From: Prevotella sp.
GTDB taxonomy: Bacteria > Bacteroidota > Bacteroidia > Bacteroidales > Bacteroidaceae
DNA: 54,779 bases
Assembly: GCA_017475265.1 (NCBI GenBank)
Contig: JAFVFY010000076.1
Span: forward strand, 1 to 54,779
Direction: 5' to 3'
The translations under genes were made by a program, and so were the position numbers. The notes below the pieces were generated by a model that had not been told where the DNA came from, ran no database searches, and was given only the letters and a program-made list of their open reading frames with translations. Positions 1-7,790 of the stretch are shown piece by piece. The first letter of the stretch is position 1; each line of letters starts with the position of its first letter.

Positions 1-106
1 ATACGAATTACACGAATTGATTTTAAATTATTCGAATTGCTGCGCCAGAGGAAATTCGTGAAATCAATAATAATTCGTAAAATTCGTGTAATTCGTTGTT
101 CATAAA
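1..106. repeat. Degenerate nonamer repeat with inverted halves
   Basis: A/T-rich intergenic block made of words close to AATTCGTAA, AATTCGTGT and AATTCGTTG read at a period of about 9 nt on the right half. Reverse-complement words (ACGAATTAC, ACGAATTGA) form the left half, so the block can fold on itself around a short centre near 41-51. A relative with ATCCGT instead of ATTCGT lies at 4690-4862. No gene is visible here. It sits 3' of the peptidase gene that ends at 141. Confidence 0.7.
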
Positions 107-140
107 AAGTCAATTGTAAAGTTTATTTAGTGTCAGTTCC

Positions 141-1091
141 TTAGTACCTCAGCACACGGCCGGGTTTCAACTTCACGTTTCTCTTGATGCGGTTCAGCTG
201 GCAGAGGGCATCAACAGTAGTGCCGTGCTTTTTGGCGATGGAAGAGAGCGTCTCACCCCTCTTGATTTTGTGGTTGCGTACCTGCTGACGAGAAGCCTTG
301 CTGCTGCCACTCTTGGCCAGAGCCTTGGCATCGGCATAGAGGCCGTCGCCGCCACGGTAGACACCACCAGTGCCACGCAGACGGGTAGCCTGTGACGACT
401 CACGGTTATAAGTAGAGCGGCGGAACGTCCAGAAGTCACCCACGACGTCCTGATTCTTGAAGTCAAACATCAAAGCGGGGTTCAGAGCGACACCACAGAG
501 ACGGGTCTCAAAGTGCAGGTGAGAACCTGTGCTGCGGCCAGTGTTACCACCGAGACCAATGGTCTCACCAGCACGCACGTCCTGTCCCTCGCGAACCAGC
601 TGCTTCGACAGATGACCGTATGTGGTCTCCAAACCGTTAGTGTGACGAATGACAATATACTTGCCGTAGCCTCTGGGCTCGTTGCGCACAACACGCACTT
701 TACCGTCGAAGGCTGCATAAATAGGGTCGCCAATATAAACCTTGATGTCAAGGCCTTTATGCTGCCGTCCCCAGCGAGCGCCGAAATTCGATGTCACCTG
801 GGTGTGGGTGGTAGGCATGTGGTAACCACGAAGGTCAACTTTGAAAGTGTCGGGCAGGGCGGTAGGTACGTAGACGGACTCGCCGTTCTCCCAATTGTCG
901 TAAAGGTCAGCAGCTGGGGAAGATTCCCATACTTCGTTCTGAATCAGCTGTTGCAGCATCAGCGTGTCCACAGCCTTCATCTTACGGTCTACAGGAGCCT
1001 GGTTGGCCAGAAGATCCTGTCCGAAAGAGGGTATGACTACAAGTGAAAACAAAGCTGATAGTGCAAAAGTTTTTAGTCTCATAAATATCAT
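141..1091 (-). CDS. Secreted M23 (LytM-type) peptidase with C-terminal LysM domain
   Basis: Probable murein endopeptidase, or a regulator of one, acting in the periplasm. A signal peptide (from MRLKTF to about SFGQ) is followed by an M23 domain. Its zinc ligands are visible: HKGLD near residues 115-119 and HLHFE near 195, counted from the longest start. A C-terminal LysM repeat (IKRGETLSSIAKKHGTT) should bind peptidoglycan. The intact HxxxD and HxH motifs argue for an active enzyme rather than a degenerate EnvC-like activator. The start at 1091 is chosen because AAAGGA lies 8 nt before it. ATGs at 1106 and 1082 are also possible, and a promoter lies just upstream (1123-1153, reverse strand). 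It is a single-gene unit diverging from the DUF4492 gene. Family assignment is firm; the cellular target is inferred. Confidence 0.93.
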   Translation of the reverse strand: MIFMRLKTFALSALFSLVVIPSFGQDLLANQAPVDRKMKAVDTLMLQQLIQNEVWESSPAADLYDNWENGESVYVPTALPDTFKVDLRGYHMPTTHTQVTSNFGARWGRQHKGLDIKVYIGDPIYAAFDGKVRVVRNEPRGYGKYIVIRHTNGLETTYGHLSKQLVREGQDVRAGETIGLGGNTGRSTGSHLHFETRLCGVALNPALMFDFKNQDVVGDFWTFRRSTYNRESSQATRLRGTGGVYRGGDGLYADAKALAKSGSSKASRQQVRNHKIKRGETLSSIAKKHGTTVDALCQLNRIKRNVKLKPGRVLRY

Positions 1092-1122
1092 TGTTTTTCC
1101 TTTCATTCGAAAAAAGTCCGTG

Positions 1123-1153
1123 CAAAGGTACTACATTTCTGTGAGCCGACAAA
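1123..1153 (-). promoter_or_regulatory. Bacteroidetes-type promoter of the M23 peptidase gene
   Basis: Read on the reverse strand, TTTG (1150-1153) is followed after 19 nt by TACCTTTG (1123-1130). This matches the Bacteroidetes primary sigma consensus TTTG-N19-21-TAnnTTTG. Confidence 0.7.
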
Positions 1154-1225
1154 AGACGTTCACATTCTTTTGCCATCTTTTTTAATTCTTTTAATATTAG
1201 TAACTTCCGTTTTCATGTTAAATTG

Positions 1226-1257
1226 TTTGGTTGTTTCGGAAATTAACCGTAATTTTG
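1226..1257 (+). promoter_or_regulatory. Bacteroidetes-type promoter upstream of the DUF4492 gene
   Basis: TTTG (1226-1229), a 20-nt gap, then TAATTTTG (1250-1257). The likely start ATG at 1264 lies only 6 nt after the second box, so the transcript would be leaderless or nearly so. Confidence 0.7.
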
Positions 1258-1263
1258 CAGCGC

Positions 1264-1482
1264 ATGAATATCATCACTTCTTTCTTCCATCGCGCGTACC
1301 ATTTATATTACGATGGCTTTCGCAGCATGACGCTGGGGCGAACGCTGTGGGCGGTGATTATCGTAAAGCTCATCATCATCTTCGTCATCCTGAAGCTTTT
1401 CTTCTTCCCTAACTTCATTGGCCAGCATGCCGAGGAGGGCGAAGAGGCCGAGTTCGTGGCGGGAGAAGTCTTAAACAGATAA
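1264..1482 (+). CDS. Small DUF4492-family membrane protein
   Basis: A 72-residue protein with one strong hydrophobic helix (about residues 28-48, rich in I, V, L and F) and the family-typical stretch YDGFRSMTLGRTLW just before it. It ends in an acidic tail (EEGEEAE). In Bacteroidetes such proteins are usually encoded next to cytochrome bd oxidase genes. Here no cydA or cydB follows; the next gene, 2 nt away, is a GH31 glycosidase. An upstream TTG at 1231 would lengthen the frame but overlaps the promoter, so the ATG at 1264 is preferred. The molecular function is not known to me. Family recognition is from memory of the motif. Confidence 0.75.
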   Translation: MNIITSFFHRAYHLYYDGFRSMTLGRTLWAVIIVKLIIIFVILKLFFFPNFIGQHAEEGEEAEFVAGEVLNR

Positions 1483-1484
1483 CT

Positions 1485-3992
1485 ATGATACCAACAAACT
1501 ACCACCTTTTTGACTTTATGGACTTCGACCCGTCGCTTCAGCGTGACGAGGCGTTGTGGAAAGCATACGCCCCCTCTCATGTGGAGGAGCGCCATGGCGA
1601 TATACTCATCACCCTACCCTACCAACGGCAGCGACGACAGCCCGACATGGCCGCCGATGAACAATTTCCTCAGCAAGAGTATGTGCTCACGGTGAGGGCC
1701 TACAGCCCGAACATCCTGCGGCTCTTCACTTCCATGACGGGCGATGAGATGGTAGAGGAGGATGATATGTTGCAGTTCTCGCCCGAGGTGCGCCGCATGC
1801 CATTGACGCTACGCCCACTGGGAGAAGGTCGCAAGGGCTTCTCCATAGTCTCTGGGAGCGCGGACGTCTCGTCTGCCACTGGGAGCGCAGCCGTCTCGTC
1901 TGCCACTGGGAGCGCGGACGTCTCGTCCGCAGACGGGCGGGCGGGGACGACCGCGCTCCCAGTGGTGGGCGTCATCGACCTCACGCCGCCAGTACTTGAC
2001 TACTGGAGCGACCTCCTGCCACCGCCGCAGCCCGCGCCCGCCATCACATTCTACCCCGACGGCGACCCAAAGAAGCCCATCGCCTTGAGCGACGACCACT
2101 TCTCGCCACCACGCTACGATGCCCTGCCGCTTGGTTTCGTAAGCTGCGCAAGTAGCGCAGACCGCGCTCCCGAGCGTGCCACCATCTCCTTCCGCTGCAC
2201 CCACGATGAGTGCTTCGTTGGTACAGGGGAGCGTTTCCGCAAGATGGACCTCAGCGGCAGCACCTTCTTCCTGAAGAACCAGGACGGGCAGGGTGTGAAC
2301 AACAGCCGCTGCTACAAGAACATACCCTTCTATATGTCGAGCCGCATCTACGGTGCCTTCTTCCACACCAGCGACTACTGCAAGCTCGACCTTGCCAACC
2401 ACTCCACACGCTCGGTACAGTTCCTCTGCCAGCGGGCCACCATCGACGTGTTCCTTATCGGCGGCTCCGCCCCCGAGAAGATTCTGCACGGCTACCGTAT
2501 GCTGACAGGTTTTCCAAAGATGCCGCCGCTGTGGAGCTTCGGCATCTGGATGAGCCGCATGACCTATTTCTCTGCCGACGAGGTGGAGGGCATCTGCCAC
2601 CGGCTGCGTCAGGAGCACTACCCCTGCGACGTCATCCACCTGGACACCGGCTGGTTCCGCACCGACTGGCTTTGCGAGTGGAAGTTTAACCCTGAACGCT
2701 TCCCCGACCCAGAGGCCTTCATCCGCCGCCTCGCCGAACAAGGCTTCAAGGTGAGCCTCTGGCAACTGCCATATATTTCCGATGAGGCGGAGCAAATCAA
2801 CGAGGCAAGGGAGAATCACTACATCAGCCAGAAAGCCTCCCAAAGCCCCTCCGAAGAGTCGCTTGCCGAGGTTTCTGGTAATCAAACATCCCCTCCTTCG
2901 GAGGGGCTTGGGGAGGCCTCCAATTTCTCTACCCTCGACTATGCCGGTACCATCGACTTCACCAACCCCGAGGCTGTGCGCTGGTATCAGCAGAAACTTC
3001 TGAAGCCCCTTCTCGACATGGGGGTAAAGTGCATCAAGACCGACTTCGGCGAGAACATCCATCTTGACCACACATACCACAGCATGACGCCCGAGCGTCT
3101 GAACAACCTTTACGCACTGCTCTATCAAAGGGCTGCGCATGAGGCTAGCCCCACCTCCCAGCCTGGCTCTACCCTTACCTGGTCACGTGCCGCCTGGGCC
3201 GGCTGCCAGCGCTACCCCGTGCACTGGGGCGGCGACAGCGAGTCGTCGTGGGACGGCATGGCGGGGTCGCTGAAAGGTGGCCTGCACTTGGGTCTGAGCG
3301 GCTTTGCCTTCTGGAGCCACGACGTGCCTGGGTTCCACTCCTCGCCCGACTTCATGAACTCTCCTGTCAATCCCACTGTCTACATGCGTTGGACACAGTA
3401 CGGCGTGTTCACCTCCCACATACGCTACCACGGTACTTGTAAGCGTGAACCCTGGCACTACCCCGAGATTGCCCCGCTGGTGAAACGTTGGTGGAAGTTG
3501 CGCTACCGGCTGCTACCCTACATTGTGGAACAATCCGAACGGTGCTGCCAGAACGGGATGCCCATGCTACGGGCCCTGCTCCTGCATCATCCCGACGACC
3601 GCCAGGTGTGGCACATCGACGATGAGTATTACTTTGGAGAGGACTTCCTTGTCTGCCCCGTGATGAGCGACGATGGCAGGAGGGACATCTTTCTGCCAGA
3701 AATACCCCACCCCCAGCCCCTCCCCTGCAAGGGGAGGGGAGTAGAAACTACCCGACAAGATAAAATGAGGGGAGTAGATGCCCCTTGGGTGGACTTCTTC
3801 ACCGGCAGGCGATACGAGGGCGGACGCTGGTACTACGGTGTGGAGACACCTTTGGAACACATGCCCGTCTTTGTCCGTGAGGGGACCTGCATCCCCCTTT
3901 ATCCCGATGACGTAGACTCCACCGATGACATGGACCTCACAAAGGCTACCATCTTGGAGATCACCACCTCGTTCCGCGGATATACATTTTAG
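1485..3992 (+). CDS. GH31 family glycosidase, alpha-xylosidase-like
   Basis: An 835-residue glycoside hydrolase of family 31. The nucleophile motif KTDFGE (Asp near residue 520) is the form found in YicI-type alpha-xylosidases rather than the WIDMNE form of many alpha-glucosidases. The acid/base motif GGDSESSWDGM lies near 582-592. No clear signal peptide is seen, so it may be cytoplasmic. The start is 2 nt after the DUF4492 stop, implying co-transcription. Three stretches look foreign to the fold and coincide with DNA repeats: a 27-nt unit repeated three times (1851-1931, TGSADVSSA peptide), an inverted-repeat insert (2835-2917) and a GC-rich hairpin insert (3704-3745). All keep the frame. 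Whether the enzyme is active with these inserts cannot be told from sequence. Substrate assignment is inference. Confidence 0.9.
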   Translation: MIPTNYHLFDFMDFDPSLQRDEALWKAYAPSHVEERHGDILITLPYQRQRRQPDMAADEQFPQQEYVLTVRAYSPNILRLFTSMTGDEMVEEDDMLQFSPEVRRMPLTLRPLGEGRKGFSIVSGSADVSSATGSAAVSSATGSADVSSADGRAGTTALPVVGVIDLTPPVLDYWSDLLPPPQPAPAITFYPDGDPKKPIALSDDHFSPPRYDALPLGFVSCASSADRAPERATISFRCTHDECFVGTGERFRKMDLSGSTFFLKNQDGQGVNNSRCYKNIPFYMSSRIYGAFFHTSDYCKLDLANHSTRSVQFLCQRATIDVFLIGGSAPEKILHGYRMLTGFPKMPPLWSFGIWMSRMTYFSADEVEGICHRLRQEHYPCDVIHLDTGWFRTDWLCEWKFNPERFPDPEAFIRRLAEQGFKVSLWQLPYISDEAEQINEARENHYISQKASQSPSEESLAEVSGNQTSPPSEGLGEASNFSTLDYAGTIDFTNPEAVRWYQQKLLKPLLDMGVKCIKTDFGENIHLDHTYHSMTPERLNNLYALLYQRAAHEASPTSQPGSTLTWSRAAWAGCQRYPVHWGGDSESSWDGMAGSLKGGLHLGLSGFAFWSHDVPGFHSSPDFMNSPVNPTVYMRWTQYGVFTSHIRYHGTCKREPWHYPEIAPLVKRWWKLRYRLLPYIVEQSERCCQNGMPMLRALLLHHPDDRQVWHIDDEYYFGEDFLVCPVMSDDGRRDIFLPEIPHPQPLPCKGRGVETTRQDKMRGVDAPWVDFFTGRRYEGGRWYYGVETPLEHMPVFVREGTCIPLYPDDVDSTDDMDLTKATILEITTSFRGYTF
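1851..1963 (+). repeat. In-frame 27-nt tandem repeat (x3) plus inverted copy inside the GH31 gene
   Basis: Three consecutive 27-nt units (1851-1877, 1878-1904, 1905-1931) each encode about nine residues of the type TGSADVSSA. An inverted piece of the same word, CCGCGCTCCCAGT, is at 1951-1963. The reading frame stays open throughout. Confidence 0.9.
2835..2917 (+). repeat. In-frame inverted-repeat insert inside the GH31 gene
   Basis: Arms 2835-2856 and 2896-2917 are reverse complements over 22 nt with one mismatch (core CCCCTCCGAAG / CTTCGGAGGGG). The insert and its loop translate in frame. Confidence 0.85.
3704..3745 (+). repeat. In-frame GC-rich hairpin insert inside the GH31 gene
   Basis: CCCCTCCCCT (3717-3726) and AGGGGAGGGG (3730-3739) form a perfect 10-bp stem with a 3-nt loop. 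It translates as PQPLPCKGRG in the enzyme. Related palindromes occur in or near several other genes of the window. Confidence 0.85.
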
Positions 3993-4170
3993 TCTGAAAA
4001 ATCTTTACATTGACCCCTCTGAGAATTCGATTTTCTGAATGAGGTGCTTGGTGGAATGCGTATGGGCTAGTTTTGAGAGGGGTCGTTTCCGCGTTTCTCA
4101 CGCTACTGCTCAGCTATGGACTGATTGCCCCCTAAAACTGTTTCGTTTTAGTCGGTTTTTACCGAAAAAG
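3993..4170. other. Intergenic segment left of the palindrome array
   Basis: No gene is seen. A 9-bp inverted repeat (GACCCCTCT at 4012-4020, AGAGGGGTC at 4076-4084) encloses 55 nt. A 7-bp hairpin, CTAAAAC/GTTTTAG, is at 4132-4151. A 5-bp hairpin, TCGGT-TTTT-ACCGA, follows directly. These may be structural ends of the neighbouring array element. Confidence 0.4.
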
Positions 4171-4345
4171 GTGGTCTTGTAGTACAAGACCATATCTTTT
4201 GTAGTACAAGACCATATCTTTTGTAGTACAAGACCATAGCTTTTGTAGTACAAAACCATATCTTTTGTAGTACAAGACCATAGCTTTTGTAGTACAAAAC
4301 CATAGCTTTTGTTGAACAAAACCAGTGCTTTTCTACTACAAACCC
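4171..4345. repeat. Array of eight odd palindromes at exact 22-bp period
   Basis: Palindrome centres fall at 4182, 4204, 4226, 4248, 4270, 4292, 4314 and 4336, each exactly 22 nt apart. The unit is a 15-nt palindrome with one central base, TTTTGTA-G-TACAAAA or a variant, plus a 7-nt spacer, CCATATC or CCATAGC. The unit at 4314 has changed on both arms (TTTTGTT-G-AACAAAA), keeping symmetry. The last unit is degenerate. The reverse strand is open for over 100 codons across this region, but the 22-nt period changes the frame at each unit, so the open frame is probably incidental. Confidence 0.9.
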
Positions 4346-4648
4346 GCCCACTTACTACCATTAGACTGGCTGGTTGGCTCCAAAAAGGCCGCAACGGACG
4401 CCTCGAACACCCTTTTTCGGGGTATTTCCCAACCGCGAAAAACACCAGTTTTAAGCGAAATAGGGGCAAATAAGTGTTAAGTTTATGTAATTTTAGGTCG
4501 CTTTCTGCACAAAAGAGGGGTATTTGTGCAGGATTATAAAGTGCGATTCCTGCAAAAAACAGCCAGTTTGGGAAGATTTTTGCGCTAGATGGTCATCTTT
4601 GATGAACACTTTTTTCTGTACTTTTTCTTTACATTTCTCAATGCAACC
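4328..4648. repeat. Dispersed non-coding element, copy A (about 320 bp)
   Basis: This segment is strongly similar, by eye about 85-90 percent, to the reverse complement of 54458-54779. It adjoins the 22-bp palindrome array. Inside is a hairpin built on CTGCACAAA ... TTTGTGCAG. The second such hairpin, perfect in the other copy (10-bp stem), is decayed here. No transposase or terminal inverted repeat was recognised. A reverse-strand open frame of 119 codons spans it and the array; its coding status is doubtful. Confidence 0.85.
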
Positions 4649-4689
4649 ACCTAACCTACATTATTCATGGCAATATGGAAAAACAACGG

Positions 4690-4862
4690 ATTAAAACTGA
4701 TTTCACGGATTTTCACGGATTATTTATTATCTCACCATCGAATCTGGAAGAAATCCGTGAAATCCGTTATAATCTGTATAATCCGTGTAATCCGTAAAAT
4801 CCGTTGTTGAAAAGAGTATATAACCCGTGCAATCCGTAAAATCCGTTGTTGATAAGAGTATG
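4690..4862. repeat. Degenerate nonamer repeat with inverted halves
   Basis: Words close to AATCCGTGT, AATCCGTAA and AATCCGTTG at a period of about 9 nt form the right half. Inverted words (CACGGATT, CAACGGATT) form the left edge. A segment of about 30 nt ending in AAGAGTAT is directly duplicated near 4788-4820 and 4830-4861. It is the same class as the block at 1-106. It lies 3' of the secreted protein gene that ends at 4945. Confidence 0.75.
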
Positions 4863-4886
4863 AATAATCCAAGTAGCTTCTAGAAA

Positions 4887-4926
4887 TAAAAATTCGGGTC
4901 GCACCAAGGGGTGCGGCCCGATTTTT
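4887..4926 (-). terminator. Intrinsic terminator of the 896-residue secreted protein gene
   Basis: A 12-bp stem (4894-4905 with 4910-4921, one G-T pair) with loop AAGG is flanked by A-rich and T-rich tracts. It can therefore stop transcripts from either side. Confidence 0.85.
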
Positions 4927-4944
4927 CATTATCCAGTCTTGATT

Positions 4945-7635
4945 CTACTTCAGAACTACCTTCTTGCCATTGACGATGTAGAGACCCTTCTGAGCCTTCA
5001 TCACCTTCTGTCCGGAGAGGTTGTAGATGACATTGTTATTGTCTGCGGCATACACAGCATTGATACCAACGGGCTCTTCAGCGGGAATGACGGCAACCTG
5101 CTTGATAATCATGCCCTTCTTGGCCTGGAACACAATGTAGCCAGTACCATTGTCGGCAGGAGTGACGCTGTTCACAACAATCTCAGCGCCAGAAGCGATG
5201 GTGCTCTCACCAGTCACAGCCTCAACACCGTCGATAGTGGCAGAAGCACGGACAACGCCGGGGCCTCCATCTGAAGTACCGTCGCCGATAGCCCACAGAA
5301 GCTCCTTGCTGTCCTCAGCGGCAGCTGTTGCATCGTAAACGATGATGACCTTATCGCCAACATTCAGGCCGTCGATGGCCATTTCCTTGTTGCTCGGGCA
5401 CTTCAGGCCACCCTCAGCCACGTTGCCATTGATGCGGTCTGAACGACGCCATACGTGGCACACCTCAGGCAGCACGCTACCCTCGGCCCACTCGTAGCCC
5501 TTGTAGTCCTGGCGCTTGCTGTCGGTCTTCTCTGCATTCTCCCAGCCATAGAAGGCTTGTCCGTTAGCGGCGCTACCGTTCTTGTTGGCAGGATTCTCGC
5601 CTGCAGCGGCGGCAGCCTCGAAGTCATAGACTATAGCATTGTCGGGGAATACAGGAATGACAGGCTCTATAGCCTCCTTGTATGCCTCTACGGCCTTGAT
5701 AAGTTGGTAGAGGGCAACACCCATTTCTACGAGGGTAGCAGTGCCCGCATTATAACTTATGGCGACAGTCATAACATTGTTGAAAGCAGTTTGCACAGCG
5801 GAGACGTCTTTACCAGCAGCAGTACCCTCACTAATCAATGTATATACTCCGGCCAAGTATGTCGTTACTGCGGCAATCATGTCATCCTTCAGCTGCTGTA
5901 TGAATGGTATGAGGCCCAGGATTTCGTTGGGATTGCTGATGCCCGCAATGGCAGCCTTGATATTATCAAGATCAGTATTGAGAGTCTCGTTTTCCATCTT
6001 CCTGAGATATGAATCAACCTTTCCCATTGCGCTCTTACCTACCTCAAGGCATTGAACTGCAAGCGCCGTAGTGGTTTCACGCATAGCATCGAAGTCAGTA
6101 CCAGCGAGTGCTTCCTCAGCTGCAGCGAAGTACGGTTCGAGAGCAGCAGCGGCTGCCGTGTCGAACTGGTTGAAGAAGGCCTTTAACATTGTCACTACAT
6201 CAGCTGCTTTTTGTTGCAGTGCTCCAAACAGTGTCTGCAGGGCAGCGGTAAGCTGCTCAACGGTAGCCTCTTCGCTTGCCAACAATGCTTCAGCATCGGC
6301 GGTGTCGACGCCTAACATCTTGGCCACATTGACAACCTTCTGCAGGGTTTCCTTAGCTGCGTCGATAGGATTGATGCTATAAATATTGATCTGCGTGACA
6401 GCTTTGCCCCTTTCGAGCTCGAAGCCAAGCAAGCCATCCTCGTCCATCAGGTAGATGGCACGACCAATGCCCTCGTTCAGGGCAGTCTTGAGAGCACCGT
6501 CATCCTTACGGACGGCATCATTCTTGCTACCTGTGTAGAAATTGTTTCCAGTGTAGATGATCTCCACAATCTGGCCAGCTTTCAGGTTGCCGACGGCAGC
6601 GCAGCGACCGGCACCCGAGGCCAGGACAAGACCCTCACCATCAATGATGCTCCATCCCTTGCCACCATTGAGGGCAGCCTGCACGGCAATGTTCTCCAGT
6701 CCCTCGTTGGTGCAGAAGAACACGTTGTTGGTCTTGTTGTTGCCCTCATTCCAGATGGCACCGGCAGCTTCTTCGCTCAGAGTCAGGCTGATATCGCCCA
6801 TAGCGGTGAAGTCATAGGTGGTCACCATATAGGCAGAAGGATCAAACTCGGCCACGTTGATGACAGCAGCATCGGCCACGGTAGCATCATCTGCCCACTG
6901 GTGGCTGATGATGGCGGTTCCGGCAGCAACAGCGGTCACCAAGCCATCTTCGCTCACAGTGGCCACAGTCTCGTCGCTGCTCACCCACAGGGTGGTGAAC
7001 GATGCCGGGTCGACATGTACCGACAGCTTTGATGATGCTCCGGGAACGAGTGCCAACGACTTCGGCGTCACGGTGATGGTGGGCTGGGTGGCATCGGGAC
7101 GCGACCAGTCGATACTCCACGAAGCGTTGAGCTGTGTTTCGCCGCTGTTGGTATTGCTGTTGTCGAAATAGAGCACGATTTTCTCTTTGGCTTCAATGTT
7201 ATCGACAGTCAGCTCTCCAGCCTCGCTGGCACCCTTCTCAGGGAATTCGCCTCCATCGAACTCCACCTCTGTACCGTCAACCTCCACCTTCGATACTTTG
7301 ATGTAGGGAAGGCTGTTGTCAACGGCTTGATAGTTACCAATGGCAGCCATGTAGAGCTTGGTGATGGTGTAGTTCTCGCGCACGGTGAATTCCAGCGTAC
7401 CGCCATTCTGGGCGGTGCGGAACTTCAGACCCTTGCTCGTCATAGGGGCGGCCGACGACGAGCCTGTACCTGCGATGTAGGTACCATCGATGGTGTAACT
7501 CTGGCCTTCAGCAGTGGTGTTCTTGTTACCATTCTTCTGATTGGCCTCAGTCTCCGTTCCCGTCTCGGCAAAAGCCATACTAAACGAGAACAGTGCTGCT
7601 AAGAGCAAAAGAAACGATTTAGTAAAATTTCTCAT
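4945..7635 (-). CDS. Large secreted protein with BIG2 domain, helical region and type IX tail
   Basis: An 896-residue protein of unknown function. It has an N-terminal signal peptide (FLLLLAALFSFSMAFA), a beta-rich region to about residue 180, a bacterial Ig-like (BIG2) domain (about 185-265; VTPKSLALVPGASSKLSV and the TVSEDGLVTAVAAGTA motif), a second beta-rich region, and a long alanine/leucine-rich helical region (about 420-650). A further beta-rich module precedes the C-terminal tail GQKVMKAQKGLYIVNGKKVV, typical of cargo of the type IX (Por) secretion system in Prevotella. It should therefore be exported to the cell surface or medium. Its reverse-strand promoter (7722-7753), AT-rich leader and terminator mark a single-gene unit. 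No catalytic motif was seen. The same architecture class recurs in the next gene and at 22462-27558. Confidence 0.85.
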   Translation of the reverse strand: MRNFTKSFLLLLAALFSFSMAFAETGTETEANQKNGNKNTTAEGQSYTIDGTYIAGTGSSSAAPMTSKGLKFRTAQNGGTLEFTVRENYTITKLYMAAIGNYQAVDNSLPYIKVSKVEVDGTEVEFDGGEFPEKGASEAGELTVDNIEAKEKIVLYFDNSNTNSGETQLNASWSIDWSRPDATQPTITVTPKSLALVPGASSKLSVHVDPASFTTLWVSSDETVATVSEDGLVTAVAAGTAIISHQWADDATVADAAVINVAEFDPSAYMVTTYDFTAMGDISLTLSEEAAGAIWNEGNNKTNNVFFCTNEGLENIAVQAALNGGKGWSIIDGEGLVLASGAGRCAAVGNLKAGQIVEIIYTGNNFYTGSKNDAVRKDDGALKTALNEGIGRAIYLMDEDGLLGFELERGKAVTQINIYSINPIDAAKETLQKVVNVAKMLGVDTADAEALLASEEATVEQLTAALQTLFGALQQKAADVVTMLKAFFNQFDTAAAAALEPYFAAAEEALAGTDFDAMRETTTALAVQCLEVGKSAMGKVDSYLRKMENETLNTDLDNIKAAIAGISNPNEILGLIPFIQQLKDDMIAAVTTYLAGVYTLISEGTAAGKDVSAVQTAFNNVMTVAISYNAGTATLVEMGVALYQLIKAVEAYKEAIEPVIPVFPDNAIVYDFEAAAAAGENPANKNGSAANGQAFYGWENAEKTDSKRQDYKGYEWAEGSVLPEVCHVWRRSDRINGNVAEGGLKCPSNKEMAIDGLNVGDKVIIVYDATAAAEDSKELLWAIGDGTSDGGPGVVRASATIDGVEAVTGESTIASGAEIVVNSVTPADNGTGYIVFQAKKGMIIKQVAVIPAEEPVGINAVYAADNNNVIYNLSGQKVMKAQKGLYIVNGKKVVLK

Positions 7636-7721
7636 GTTGTTAATAGATTAGTTAATAAAAAAAGGAATAATATCATATATATTTAAGTCCTCCATATACA
7701 GTATAGTTGCAATGTTGGCGA

Positions 7722-7753
7722 CAAAGTTACGACTTTTTTCTGTTATCGCCAAA
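7722..7753 (-). promoter_or_regulatory. Promoter of the 896-residue secreted protein gene
   Basis: On the reverse strand, TTTG (7750-7753), 20 nt, then TAACTTTG (7722-7729). The leader of about 80 nt carries a T-rich run followed by ATTAAC words just before the ATG. A similar leader precedes the genes at 7855-13278 and 22462-27558. Confidence 0.7.
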
Positions 7754-7790
7754 CTTTTAACAAAAACAAACAGGTATAATTGTGCTAAAG

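Noticed and set aside
1809-3140. 443-codon reverse open frame
   Set aside because: Lies opposite the GH31 gene, whose catalytic motifs are intact; GC-rich shadow frame.
4171-4345. CRISPR array
   Set aside because: Period 22 nt with palindromic 15-nt units and near-constant 7-nt spacers; no unique spacers of about 30 nt and no cas genes.
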